From: JTS-RE94 sp041750795
Lineage (GTDB): Bacteria; Planctomycetota; Planctomycetia; Pirellulales; PALSA-1355
NCBI GenBank assembly: GCA_041750795.1
Contig: JBGSYQ010000319.1
Span: 1-28,460, forward strand
Direction of reading: 5' to 3'
Length of the DNA stretch: 28,460 nucleotides
The notes beneath the pieces were generated by a model. It was not told the DNA's origin, made no database searches, and saw nothing but the letters and a program-made list of their open reading frames with translations. Of this stretch, positions 6,968 to 17,890 are shown piece after piece (the stretch's first letter is position 1; every line of letters starts with the position of its first letter). A program made the position numbers and the translations under genes.

Positions 6968-8464
6968 GTGAAAATTCTCCTGGTTGCCAGTGAAGCGGTT
7001 CCTTTCGCCAAGACCGGCGGACTGGCGGACGTGGCCGGCACGCTGCCGATCGAATTGGCAAATCTCGGCCACCAGGTAACCTTGCTCCTGCCCGCTTATC
7101 GAAACATCCGCGGCGCCGGTGTGCCGATCGAACCGACGGGCATCTCGTTCGACGTGGTCATCGGCAGCAAGAGCGTCTCAGGCACGTTCCTCAAGGGCCA
7201 ACTCGCCGACGGCGCGGTCACCGTTTATTTCGTCGATCAGCCGCAATACTACGACCGGCCTGGCCTGTATCAGGAGAACGGCGAGGATTATCGCGATAAC
7301 TGCGAGCGATTCGTCTTCTTCTCGCGCGCCGTGCTGGAGGCCGTCCGCCTGCTCGAGCTCGAAGTCGACGTGATTCACGCCAACGATTGGCAAACCGGAT
7401 TGATCCCGGCCTACCTCAAGATCGAGTATCGCGGCGTGCCCGGCTACGAGGGCATCGGAACGCTGTTCACCATTCACAACATGGCCTATCAAGGCACGTT
7501 CTGGCACTGGGACATGTTGCTCACCGGGCTCGATTGGAAGTACTTCAACTGGCAGCAGATGGAATTCTTCGGCAACTTGAACCTGCTGAAGACCGGCCTG
7601 ATCTTCGCCGATCGGCTCAATACTGTCAGCCCGCGTTACGCCGAAGAGATCCAGACGGCCCCCTTGGGCTGCGGGCTCGAAGGCGTGCTGCAACAGCGCC
7701 GCGACGTGCTGTCGGGCATCGTCAACGGCGTCGATTACGACGAGTGGGATCCGCAATCGGACCCGAACCTGCCGGTCAACTACGGCCCCGACAATTTCGC
7801 CAAAGGCAAGGCGGACTGCAAGGCTGCGCTGCAAACCGAGCTGGGCTTGCCCGTGTCGCCCCAAACGCCCCTGGTGGCGTTCATCGGTCGCCTGACCGAT
7901 CAAAAGGGCATCGACCTGTTGGCCGCCACCGTGCGCGATTGGGTGCAGACGCACGATGCGCAATGGGTGTTCCTGGGCACCGGCGATCCGCAATACCAGG
8001 AGCAGTTCGCCACGCTGGCCGAGCGGTTTCCTCAACAGATCGCCGCGCGGCTTGAATTCTCCAACCAATTGGCCCATCGCATCGAGGCCGGCTCCGACAT
8101 CTTCGTGATGCCCAGCCGCTTTGAGCCCTGCGGACTCAACCAGTTGTACAGCCTCAAGTACGGCACGGTGCCGGTGGTGCGCGCCACCGGCGGACTGGTC
8201 GACACGATCATCGATCGGAACGAGGCGACGGCCGCCGACGGCACCGCCACGGGCTTCGCCTTTTCGGAGTACAGCGCGCTGGCCCTGGCCGAAGCGCTCG
8301 AGCGCGCCTGCCAGGTGTACGCCCAACCCGAGGAGTGGAACCGGCTGGTGCAAACCGGCATGCGGCAAGATTGGTCGTGGGGCGCCAGCGCTCGAAAGTA
8401 CGTCGAGTTGTACCAGCAAACCGTCAACCAGGTCCACCGCGGCATGGTCTCTCGAAATGCGTGA
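6968..8464 (+). CDS. glgA: Glycogen synthase (ADP-glucose type, GT5)
   Basis: The 498-residue protein has the family's usual length and motifs: KTGGLADV at the N-terminus (Lys15, which contacts ADP-glucose), HANDWQTGLIP, TIHNMAYQG, NTVSPRYAEEI, GIVNGVDYDEWDP, GRLTDQKGIDLL and the C-terminal PSRFEPCGLNQLYSLKYG with RATGGLVDT. These belong to the two Rossmann domains of GT-B glycosyltransferases. It extends alpha-1,4-glucan chains from ADP-glucose in the cytoplasm. It is the first gene of a + strand group with two GH57 enzymes and a GalT-like protein, all acting on glucans or sugar phosphates, which suggests joint glycogen synthesis and remodelling. No glgC or GH13 branching enzyme gene is in the window. 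Confidence 0.97.
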   Translation: MKILLVASEAVPFAKTGGLADVAGTLPIELANLGHQVTLLLPAYRNIRGAGVPIEPTGISFDVVIGSKSVSGTFLKGQLADGAVTVYFVDQPQYYDRPGLYQENGEDYRDNCERFVFFSRAVLEAVRLLELEVDVIHANDWQTGLIPAYLKIEYRGVPGYEGIGTLFTIHNMAYQGTFWHWDMLLTGLDWKYFNWQQMEFFGNLNLLKTGLIFADRLNTVSPRYAEEIQTAPLGCGLEGVLQQRRDVLSGIVNGVDYDEWDPQSDPNLPVNYGPDNFAKGKADCKAALQTELGLPVSPQTPLVAFIGRLTDQKGIDLLAATVRDWVQTHDAQWVFLGTGDPQYQEQFATLAERFPQQIAARLEFSNQLAHRIEAGSDIFVMPSRFEPCGLNQLYSLKYGTVPVVRATGGLVDTIIDRNEATAADGTATGFAFSEYSALALAEALERACQVYAQPEEWNRLVQTGMRQDWSWGASARKYVELYQQTVNQVHRGMVSRNA

Positions 8465-8621
8465 GCCACGGCCGGCCGGATGCGCGTTTCGTTTCTGCCG
8501 GCTTGCACGCCGAGCCAACTTCCTCAACAATCAAGGGCCAGTGGCGGGCGGTCACGCGGAATCCCTCCTCAACCTCATTTTCCGCCTGCGAGCCTGACCC
8601 GCTCCCGCGCCTACGAACCCC

Positions 8622-10814
8622 ATGCATCCGCTATCGGTCGCATTCGTCTGGCATCAGCACCAGCCCTACTATCCCGATGACGTCGCCGGCACCAACGTCA
8701 TGCCCTGGGTGCGGCTGCACGGCACCAAGGACTATTGGGGCATGGCCATGCATCTCAAGGAAATCCCCGAGATGCGCGCCACGATCAATCTGGTGCCCAG
8801 CCTGATTGCCCAGATTCTGGGCTACACCGACCATCAGGCCCAGGACGAGCATTTGCGCATCTCGCGCTTGCCGGCCGACGGCTTGAGCGAAGCCGACGGG
8901 CACTATCTGCTCGACAACTTCTTCATGGCGCATCCGCAGCAGATGATCTGCCCGTTCGCGCGCTATTGGGAACTGTATCAGCAGCGCGGACTCAGCACCG
9001 ACAGCGCGGCCCGCGCGCTGCGCCGTTTCACGGCGCGCGACATTCGCGATCTGCAATGCTGGAGCAATCTCGTCTGGTTCCATCCGATGGCGTTCGAGGT
9101 CGACGCGGAACTGGCCGAGTTTCGCCGCCAGGGACAGCATTGGTCCGAAGACGAGAAGCAATGGCTGCTCGACAAGCAAATGGAAATCCTGCGGCAGGTG
9201 ATCCCCCTGCACCGCGAGCTGGCCGAAGCCGGGCAACTCGAGCTCACCACCACGCCGTTCTACCATCCCATCCTGCCGCTGCTGGTCGACAAGCGGCTGG
9301 CGCGGCAGGCCATGCCGCACGTGAACCTGCCGCGACACCTGGAAGGCTATCCCGAAGATGCCGCAGCGCAGGTGGCGCGCGCCGTCGAGTACCACCAACG
9401 AACCTTCGGCAGCAAGCCGCGCGGCATGTGGCCCTCGGAAGGCTCGGTGGCCCAGGCCGCTATTCCGGCGATCGCCGCCAGCGGCATCCAGTGGATCGCC
9501 AGCGACGAGGAAATCCTGTCGTGCTCGACCGAAGGCTGGGTCGCGCGCGATGCCCAGGGCATGGTCCGCCATCCCGAAATGCTCTATCGACCGTGGCGCT
9601 TGGAGGAGGCGGGGCACTCGCTACAGATGGTCTTCCGCGATCACGCGCTGTCCGACAACATCGGCTTTCACTATCAGCGCTATCGTCCCGATGAAGCGGC
9701 CGACGACCTGATCGGCAAGCTCGAGTCGATCCAGCACGCGCTGCACGCCGCCGGCGGGCAACCGGGTCTCGTCAGCATCATTCTCGACGGCGAGAACTGC
9801 TGGGAATACTACGACAACGGCGGGCTGGAGTTCCTCCGCCGCCTGTACCAGCGGCTTGCCAGCCACGCGCAAATCAGGCCGGTCCGCGTCGGCGGCTATC
9901 TGGAAGAGCATCCGGCCGACAAGACCTTGGGGCGCCTGTTCGCCGGTAGCTGGATCAGCCACAACTTCGGCATCTGGATCGGCCATCCGGCCTGCAACCG
10001 CGCCTGGGATTTGCTCTCGGAGACTCGGGCCGTGCTCGTCGAGCACGCCGCGTCCAAGACGGTTTCGTCCGATGCCCTGGCCCACGCCTGGAACGAGCTG
10101 TTCATCGCCGAAGGGAGCGATTGGTTCTGGTGGTTCGACGATCAGCATTCCAGCAGCCAGGACGGCGTGTTCGACGAGTTGTTCCGCCGGCACTTGCAGA
10201 ACGTGTATGCGTTGCTGGGCATCGATCCGCCCGCGGAGCTCTCGCTGCCCATTGGCGACGCCAGCCGCCAACGCCGGCAGATCCTCCAGCCGACCAGCCT
10301 GTTGGATGCGCGCATCGACGGCCGCGTGACGTATTTCGAATGGCTCAACGCGGGCAAGTATTCGCCCTCGGCTGCGCGCGGAACGATGACCATGGCCGAG
10401 CCGAATCGAATCGAGCAGTTGTATTTCGGGTTCGACGAGGGGCGCCTGCTGATTCGCTTCGACGCGCTGGGCGGAGTGCGCGCGCGGCTGGCCGACGTCG
10501 ACGTGCTGCGCATCACGTTCGTCGAGCCGGCCGGTTTCGAGTTGCTGGTGCTAGCGCCGTCCACGGCGACTCCCCAGACGCAATTGTTTCACAACGACGT
10601 TCCGGTCAGCGCTTCGGACGTGCATGCCGCCGCCGAGGTCGTGCTGGAAATCGCAATCCCCTGGCGCAGCTTGGGCGCGACCACCGAATCTCCCATTCAT
10701 TGCTATGCGGAACTGATCCGCGGCGATCAACCCCTCGAGCGCATACCCGCCGAAGGCGCGATCGAGACCGTCGTTCCGTCGCCCGATTTCGAGCTGATGA
10801 TGTGGCAAGCCTGA
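8622..10814 (+). CDS. GH57 family glycoside hydrolase, amylopullulanase-like
   Basis: The 730-residue protein opens with LSVAFVWHQHQPYYPD, the HQP region of GH57. GMWPSEGSVAQ carries the presumed nucleophile Glu273, and ILDGENCWEYY the presumed acid/base Asp389; this LDGEN form is the amylopullulanase-type version of the fourth conserved region. Later come SWISHNFGIWIGH and SDWFWWFDDQHSS, typical of the same subgroup. The last 190 residues (from about GRVTYFEWLNAG) form a beta-rich module like the C-terminal binding domain of glucodextranase-type enzymes. No signal peptide is visible, so it probably acts on intracellular glycogen, cutting alpha-1,4 and perhaps alpha-1,6 bonds. It follows glgA by 157 bp and precedes the GalT-like gene by 25 bp. 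Exact bond specificity cannot be read from the sequence. Confidence 0.9.
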   Translation: MHPLSVAFVWHQHQPYYPDDVAGTNVMPWVRLHGTKDYWGMAMHLKEIPEMRATINLVPSLIAQILGYTDHQAQDEHLRISRLPADGLSEADGHYLLDNFFMAHPQQMICPFARYWELYQQRGLSTDSAARALRRFTARDIRDLQCWSNLVWFHPMAFEVDAELAEFRRQGQHWSEDEKQWLLDKQMEILRQVIPLHRELAEAGQLELTTTPFYHPILPLLVDKRLARQAMPHVNLPRHLEGYPEDAAAQVARAVEYHQRTFGSKPRGMWPSEGSVAQAAIPAIAASGIQWIASDEEILSCSTEGWVARDAQGMVRHPEMLYRPWRLEEAGHSLQMVFRDHALSDNIGFHYQRYRPDEAADDLIGKLESIQHALHAAGGQPGLVSIILDGENCWEYYDNGGLEFLRRLYQRLASHAQIRPVRVGGYLEEHPADKTLGRLFAGSWISHNFGIWIGHPACNRAWDLLSETRAVLVEHAASKTVSSDALAHAWNELFIAEGSDWFWWFDDQHSSSQDGVFDELFRRHLQNVYALLGIDPPAELSLPIGDASRQRRQILQPTSLLDARIDGRVTYFEWLNAGKYSPSAARGTMTMAEPNRIEQLYFGFDEGRLLIRFDALGGVRARLADVDVLRITFVEPAGFELLVLAPSTATPQTQLFHNDVPVSASDVHAAAEVVLEIAIPWRSLGATTESPIHCYAELIRGDQPLERIPAEGAIETVVPSPDFELMMWQA

Positions 10815-10839
10815 TCGTGACTGTCGAGTAAAGGCCCTC

Positions 10840-11883
10840 ATGTCCGATTTGCGTAAAGATCCGATCGTCGGCCGCTGGGTCATCATCGCCAAGAACCGCG
10901 CCAAGCGTCCGCACGAGTTTCTGGACGGGGCCCCCGGGCGCCGCTCTTCGGGTTTTTGCCCGTTCTGCGAGGGGAACGAACGGCACACGACCCACGAGAT
11001 CGCCGCCTATCGGCAGCCCGGCACGCACCGCGATCGGCCAGGCTGGCGCGTGCGCGTGGTGCCCAACAAGTTTCCGGCGCTCGAAATCGAGGGCGACCTG
11101 AACAAACGCGGCCAGGGAATGTACGACCTGATGGGCGGCGTCGGCGCGCACGAGGTCATCATCGAATCGCCGAACCACCTGACCACCACAACCCAACTCA
11201 CCGTCGACAACCTGCGCGAAGTGCTGTGGATCTACCGCGACCGCATGCTCGACCTGAAGAAAGACGCGCGGCTGGTCTACGGCATGATCTTCAAGAACGT
11301 CGGCGCGGCGGCCGGCGCTTCGCTGGAGCACGCCCACAGCCAGTTGATCGTCACGCCCATCGTACCGATCAACGTGGCCGAGGAGATCGAGGGGTCGCAC
11401 GAGTATTACCGGTATCGCGGGCGATGCGTGTTTTGCGACATGATCGAGCAGGAATTGAACTTCGAGCAGCGAATCGTGTTCGATTCGCCCGGTTTCGTGG
11501 CGTTTTGCCCGTTCGCCGCGCGGTTTCCCTTCGAAACGTGGATCGTGCCCACCGCGCACGCCAGCCACTACGAGTCGCTCTCGCGCGGCGAGTCGGAAGA
11601 ACTGGCGCGTGTGTTGCGCCGCGTGCTGGCGAAAATCGAAGCGGCGCTGGATCGGCCTGCGTACAATTACATCATTCACACGGCGCCATTTGACACTCCG
11701 GCGCTGGACCACTATCACTGGCATATAGAGATTATTCCGCGCGTCACGAAGACGGCCGGCTTTGAGTGGGGCACCGGTTTTTACATCAATCCGGTTCCGC
11801 CGGAAGAAGCGGCCACCTTCATGCGCGAAATTGAACCTTCTCCGCAAGAGACGCAGGAATTTCCGACCAGGACGACTGGATAA
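10840..11883 (+). CDS. galT: GalT-like nucleotidyltransferase (galactose-1-P uridylyltransferase or ADP-glucose phosphorylase)
   Basis: The 347-residue protein belongs to the GalT branch of the HIT superfamily. FCPFCEGNE and CVFCDMIEQE contribute cysteine pairs expected to bind zinc. The active-site motif is H164-A-H166-S-Q168, with H166 the nucleophile that carries the nucleotidyl group; YNYIIHTAP and HYHWHIEIIPR follow in the C-terminal half. Classical GalT has HPHGQ; here the segment reads ASLEHAHSQ, closer to the plant ADP-glucose phosphorylase form (SHSHSQ). In this glucan cluster it may exchange glucose-1-phosphate and ADP- or UDP-sugars. It begins 25 bp after the GH57 stop with AAAGG before the ATG, so co-transcription is likely. 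galT is the usual database label; true substrate is open. Confidence 0.85.
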   Translation: MSDLRKDPIVGRWVIIAKNRAKRPHEFLDGAPGRRSSGFCPFCEGNERHTTHEIAAYRQPGTHRDRPGWRVRVVPNKFPALEIEGDLNKRGQGMYDLMGGVGAHEVIIESPNHLTTTTQLTVDNLREVLWIYRDRMLDLKKDARLVYGMIFKNVGAAAGASLEHAHSQLIVTPIVPINVAEEIEGSHEYYRYRGRCVFCDMIEQELNFEQRIVFDSPGFVAFCPFAARFPFETWIVPTAHASHYESLSRGESEELARVLRRVLAKIEAALDRPAYNYIIHTAPFDTPALDHYHWHIEIIPRVTKTAGFEWGTGFYINPVPPEEAATFMREIEPSPQETQEFPTRTTG

Positions 11884-11967
11884 ATGGCGGGCTGTTTGCC
11901 GATCAATTCACTAGAGCGCTAGCACGCATTCCCCTCACGATTCGCCCCGCACAATCGGCCCCCACCT

Positions 11968-14152
<2,185 letters not shown>

Positions 14153-14163
<11 letters not shown>

Positions 14164-15052
14164 CGCTGCCAGCGGTACCCGCAGATCGCCGCAACACCAG
14201 CGCCTGCACGTCGAACAGCCGACCGACGTCGCTGGCTGACTGCGGCGCGTCGACGACCCATTCCCAGCGGGCGCGGCCCACCACGTCGAACTGCCCGCGT
14301 ACATAGTCGGCCAGATCTTTGGTGCGCAGCATGCGATAGGTGCCCGGCGTCTGCCACTGGCCATCGGGCGCAAGCTGCAAGAAACAAACCTGTGCCGACT
14401 CCGACAGGTAGACCAGTCCTTCATCAGTCACCAGTGCGGCCAGATGGGCGACAAACCGGTCTTCCATCCGCCGCGCGGCAGACTCCAGCGCCTGTTTCCA
14501 AGTGTCGGATTGCGCTAACAACTCGCGCCCGGCGGGATACTTTGCTGCAAACAACTGCGCCGCCTGGTGCGTCAGGGCTACGTGCAGTTGACTGAGCACG
14601 CAGGAGCAGACCACCAGGTCAAACCGCCCGCCAATCGGAAACGCTCCGGGCTGCACGTTGTCGAGCACATTGGCCATCGCCCGAATGGCCGCTTCCGGAT
14701 CGGCGGCGGATGCAATTTGCCGCGCCATCGCCGCCAGCGCCGGCGCCGTCAGCCCGTTCAAGTCGGCAATCTGCACGTCGAGCTTCGCACGAATGGCCGC
14801 GTCGCCGGGCAGCGCCTCGACCGCCTTGCGAACCAGCGGCTCTTCGAAGTCGTTGAGCGTCACTGCGTCGAATCGCTCGAGCAACTCCACAAGCGGGATC
14901 TCCTCGCACGCGCCGCCCCCCAACACGACGGCCCGATGAGGCGCTACCAGGCCCGCAGCTCGCAGGATCATGCGGCGGCTTTCGTCGCGATGCCGGCAGG
15001 CGATCGGCGCAAGCAGGTACGGTTGACTCGGCGGTTTCGATGAATTGCTCAC
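14153..15052 (-). CDS. Rossmann-fold, SAM-methyltransferase-like protein coupled to bioD
   Basis: The 299-residue protein has VVLGGGACEEIPL at 42-54, in the place of a class I methyltransferase motif I, then an acidic residue at the end of the next strand (TLNDFE), and FDLVVCSCVLSQL (144-156), like the motif IV region. It lacks the usual DxGxG form, so cofactor use is uncertain. GTG 15052 is the start: it shares the sequence GTGA with the bioD stop codon, a 4-bp overlap that couples translation. This tight link suggests a role near biotin synthesis, where a methyltransferase (BioC) acts, but the sequence does not look like BioC. The longer frame reaching 15148 runs inside bioD and is not needed. 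Function unknown. Confidence 0.75.
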
Positions 15053-15783
15053 GCGTCGCCGCCGGGCGTCCGTTGGCCGCGACGCTCCTGGGGTTCGGCC
15101 GCCACGCCATACCAATCGACCTTTTCGCAGAACTGGGTGGCTTGCCAACGGACCTCGCCCAGTACCGGCGGGACGGCGCGGCGGCGAATCTCTTGCGCGT
15201 TCTCCGCGCGCAGCGCCGCGTCTCCGTCGGGCCGAGACTGGTTGAGCACGACGCCGGCCACGGACAGCCCGTCACGAAACGTGGCCGCCGTGATCAGTGT
15301 TTGCAGCACGTGATTGATCGCGCCCAGCCGATTGGCGGCCACGACCACCAGCGGAAAGCCGAAATCGTAAGCCAGATCGGCCACGAATTCGTCTTCGCCC
15401 AGCGGAGACATCAGCCCGCCGGCGCCTTCCACGATCACCACGTCGCTGTCTGCCAGCCAAACGTCCAGGCCGCTGCGCAACAGGGCCGCGCCGAGCTGCC
15501 TCCCCTCGTCTTTCGCCGCCAGGTGAGGCGCCTTGGCGGCGGCAAACGTCTGCGGGCAGACTTGTTGCAGGCTGCCCGGCGAGCCGGCGGCCTGCCAAAG
15601 TGTCACCGCGTCCTCGGAAATCAAGGCCCCATCGTGGCGCTCGCATCCGCTGGCAGCCGGCTTGTACACTCCGACCCGATGTCCCGCCGCGTGCAGCGAA
15701 CGTGCGATCAGCGCCGCCACATAGGTCTTGCCAATTTCGGTATCGGTGCCAGTAATAAACAGGCCGCGTATTTTCCGACTCAT
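15049..15783 (-). CDS. bioD: Dethiobiotin synthetase (ATP-dependent)
   Basis: The 244-residue protein has the P-loop GTDTEIGKTY (12-21), VYKPAASG with the catalytic Lys41, and EGAGGLMSPL (from 119), all diagnostic for dethiobiotin synthetase. VVVAANRLGAINH and VAGVVLNQ follow as in the family. It forms the ureido ring of dethiobiotin from 7,8-diaminopelargonate, CO2 and ATP, the step before BioB. The usual length is about 220-240. ATG 15783 is chosen because MSRKIRGLFITGTD is the normal start; the open frame upstream has no family character. The start lies only 15 bp from the divergent amidase gene. The other bio genes are absent from the window. Confidence 0.95.
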   Translation of the reverse strand: MSRKIRGLFITGTDTEIGKTYVAALIARSLHAAGHRVGVYKPAASGCERHDGALISEDAVTLWQAAGSPGSLQQVCPQTFAAAKAPHLAAKDEGRQLGAALLRSGLDVWLADSDVVIVEGAGGLMSPLGEDEFVADLAYDFGFPLVVVAANRLGAINHVLQTLITAATFRDGLSVAGVVLNQSRPDGDAALRAENAQEIRRRAVPPVLGEVRWQATQFCEKVDWYGVAAEPQERRGQRTPGGDA

Positions 15784-15798
15784 AGGCGATAGAGTACC

Positions 15799-16713
15799 AT
15801 GGTCCGGATGAACAGCACAGCCAATCCCAGCCAGCCGCACCCGGCGCCGCCGAGCCGCGTGGTGGTCGCTTTGGTGCAGATGACCGGCGACGCGTCCAAA
15901 GCGCGCAACGTCGAGAAAGCGCTGGGCCGCATTGCCGAGGCCGCGGCGGCCGGCGCAAACATCGTCTGTTTGCAAGAGCTTTTTGCCGGGCAGTATCCCT
16001 GCCAGAGCGAAGACCACGCTCGCTTCGACGAAGCTGAGCCCATCCCAGGCCCCACCAGCGAGGCGCTGGCCGCGGCGGCGCGCCAGCACGGCGTCGTTGT
16101 GGTCGGCTCGCTGTTCGAGCGCCGCGCGCCGGGACTCTACCACAACACGGCCGTGGTCTTCGACGCCGACGGATCCACCGCCGGCATGTATCGCAAGATG
16201 CACATTCCCGACGACCCGTTGTACTACGAGAAGTTCTACTTCACGCCGGGCGACCTGGGATTCTCGGCCTTCGACACGCGCTACGGTCGAGTCGGAGTCT
16301 GCGTCTGCTGGGATCAGTGGTATCCCGAGGCTGCCCGTCTGACCGCGCTGGCCGGGGCGCAGATCGTCTTTTATCCCACGGCCATCGGCTGGCTGCCCGA
16401 CGAAAAGGAGACGTACGGCGCCAGCCAGCACTCGGCCTGGGAAACGATGATGCGCAGCCACGCGATCGCCAACGGCGTGTTTGTCGCTGCGCCCAACCGA
16501 ACCGGCCGCGAGGGCAAGCTCGATTTCTGGGGCGCCTCGTTCCTGGCCGATCCGAACGGCAACGTGCTGGCCCGGGCCGCGCACGACAAGGAGGAAACGC
16601 TGCTGGTGGAGTGCGACTTCGACAAGATCGACCTGGTGCGCACGCACTGGCCCTTTTTGCGAGACCGTCGCATCGACGCTTACGGCGATCTCATCAAGCG
16701 CTATCTGGACTGA
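15799..16713 (+). CDS. aguB: N-carbamoylputrescine amidase (nitrilase family)
   Basis: The 304-residue protein carries the nitrilase-superfamily triad: Glu60 in CLQELFAGQYPCQSED, Lys133 in YRKMHIPDDPLYYEKFYFTP, and Cys170 in VCVCWDQWYPEAARL. These segments, especially the CQSED and YYEKFYFTPGD forms, are those of N-carbamoylputrescine amidase. It hydrolyses N-carbamoylputrescine to putrescine, CO2 and ammonia. The gene is followed after 49 bp by the agmatine deiminase gene, so the two steps of the arginine-agmatine route to putrescine are paired. ATG 15799 or ATG 15808 could be the start; the conserved part begins at about residue 15. Confidence 0.95.
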   Translation: MVRMNSTANPSQPHPAPPSRVVVALVQMTGDASKARNVEKALGRIAEAAAAGANIVCLQELFAGQYPCQSEDHARFDEAEPIPGPTSEALAAAARQHGVVVVGSLFERRAPGLYHNTAVVFDADGSTAGMYRKMHIPDDPLYYEKFYFTPGDLGFSAFDTRYGRVGVCVCWDQWYPEAARLTALAGAQIVFYPTAIGWLPDEKETYGASQHSAWETMMRSHAIANGVFVAAPNRTGREGKLDFWGASFLADPNGNVLARAAHDKEETLLVECDFDKIDLVRTHWPFLRDRRIDAYGDLIKRYLD

Positions 16714-16762
16714 TCGAGCGGCGGACTCTTTTTTTCTCGCACGTGCCATCGCTAACGACGCT

Positions 16763-17791
16763 ATGTCTACTGCCACACCCGCCGCGCTTGGTTATCGCTG
16801 GCCCGCCGAGTGGGAGCCGCACGCCGCCACGTGGCTGGCCTGGCCGCACAATCCGAATACCTGGCCGGGCAAGTTCGAGCCCGTGTCCGGCGTGTGGCAA
16901 ACCTTGGTGCGTACGCTGGCCGAGTTCGAGCCGGTCCACGTCGCTGCCGGCGGCGAAGCGGTGATGGCGCAAGCCCGCGCCATGGTCGGCAATATCCCCA
17001 ACGTCACGCTGCACGACATTCCCACCAACGACGTGTGGGCCCGCGACCACGGCGCCATGTTCCTGTCCGGTCCGCCGGGCTTGCAGCCGGCGCTGGTGGA
17101 TTGGGAGTACAACGCCTGGGGCGGCAAGTATCCGCCGTTCGACTTGGACAACCAGGTGCCCCTGCACATGGCACGCCTCACCGGCCGCCGCCGCTTCACC
17201 CCCGGCATCATCCTCGAAGGGGGCGCCGTTGATGGCAACGGCCTGGGCACCATCCTCACCACCGAACCGTGCCTGTTGAACCCCAATCGCAATCCGCAAC
17301 TCAATCGCTCCGACGTCGAGGGTTACCTGATGGATTACCTCGGCGCAAAAAAGATCCTCTGGCTTGCCGGCGGCATCGAGGGGGACGATACCGACGGGCA
17401 CATCGACGAGCTGGCCCGCTTCGTCGCGCCCACCACCGTCGTGGCCGCCGTCGAGAACGATCCGCACGACGCCAACTACGAGCCGTTGCAGGCGAATCTC
17501 CGCCGCCTGGCGGAAATGACCGATGCGCGCGGGCGACCCCTGGAAGTCGTACCTATTCCCATGCCGCGCGCCCTGTACCACGACAACCAGCGGTTGCCGG
17601 CCTGTTACATGAATTTCTACATCGCCAATGGCGTGGTCGTGGCGCCAACGTTCGACGATCCCCACGACGAGGTCGCTCTGGCAACATTGGCACGGTTGTT
17701 TCCCGGCCGACAAATCCGCGACATCCACGCAGTCGACCTGGTGTGGGGCCTAGGGGCATTCCATTGCATCACCCAGCAGCAGCCAGCGTGA
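16763..17791 (+). CDS. aguA: Agmatine deiminase (peptidyl-arginine deiminase family)
   Basis: The 342-residue protein starts with YRWPAEWEPHAATWLAWPHN, the classic beginning of this family. WARDHGAMFL, GIILEGGAVDGNG, EGDDTDGHIDELARF and the final GLGAFHCITQQQPA follow. Cys335 in the last segment is the catalytic nucleophile, and the Asp and His of TDGHIDE complete the site. It converts agmatine to N-carbamoylputrescine and ammonia, the substrate of the upstream amidase. The usual end motif is GGGNIHCITQQ; here Leu, Ala and Phe replace Gly, Asn and Ile just before HC, a visible variation. ATG 16763 gives the family-like N-terminus; the frame upstream of it overlaps the amidase gene and is not real. 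Confidence 0.94.
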   Translation: MSTATPAALGYRWPAEWEPHAATWLAWPHNPNTWPGKFEPVSGVWQTLVRTLAEFEPVHVAAGGEAVMAQARAMVGNIPNVTLHDIPTNDVWARDHGAMFLSGPPGLQPALVDWEYNAWGGKYPPFDLDNQVPLHMARLTGRRRFTPGIILEGGAVDGNGLGTILTTEPCLLNPNRNPQLNRSDVEGYLMDYLGAKKILWLAGGIEGDDTDGHIDELARFVAPTTVVAAVENDPHDANYEPLQANLRRLAEMTDARGRPLEVVPIPMPRALYHDNQRLPACYMNFYIANGVVVAPTFDDPHDEVALATLARLFPGRQIRDIHAVDLVWGLGAFHCITQQQPA

Positions 17792-17890
17792 AGAAATCGC
17801 GCGCGTCGCCCGGCAGACAACACCTGGGTGAGCCGGCTGTCGCCCACCCTGGCTGGCAATGAAGCGCAGACGGAAAAGGGGCTCGGCAGA

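Noticed and set aside
7178..8530. A 450-codon minus-strand frame over glgA, and similar ones over the GalT-like gene (10606-11847), the second GH57 gene (13246-14424) and aguA (16694-17728)
   Set aside because: All are antisense to clearly recognised enzymes, with shadow-type composition and no motif.
16714..16740. Run of T after aguB
   Set aside because: There is no stable stem before it, and the gene pair aguB-aguA is likely one transcript.
15784..16776. Upstream extension of the bioD frame to 575 codons
   Set aside because: It is antisense to aguB; bioD has its normal N-terminus at 15783.
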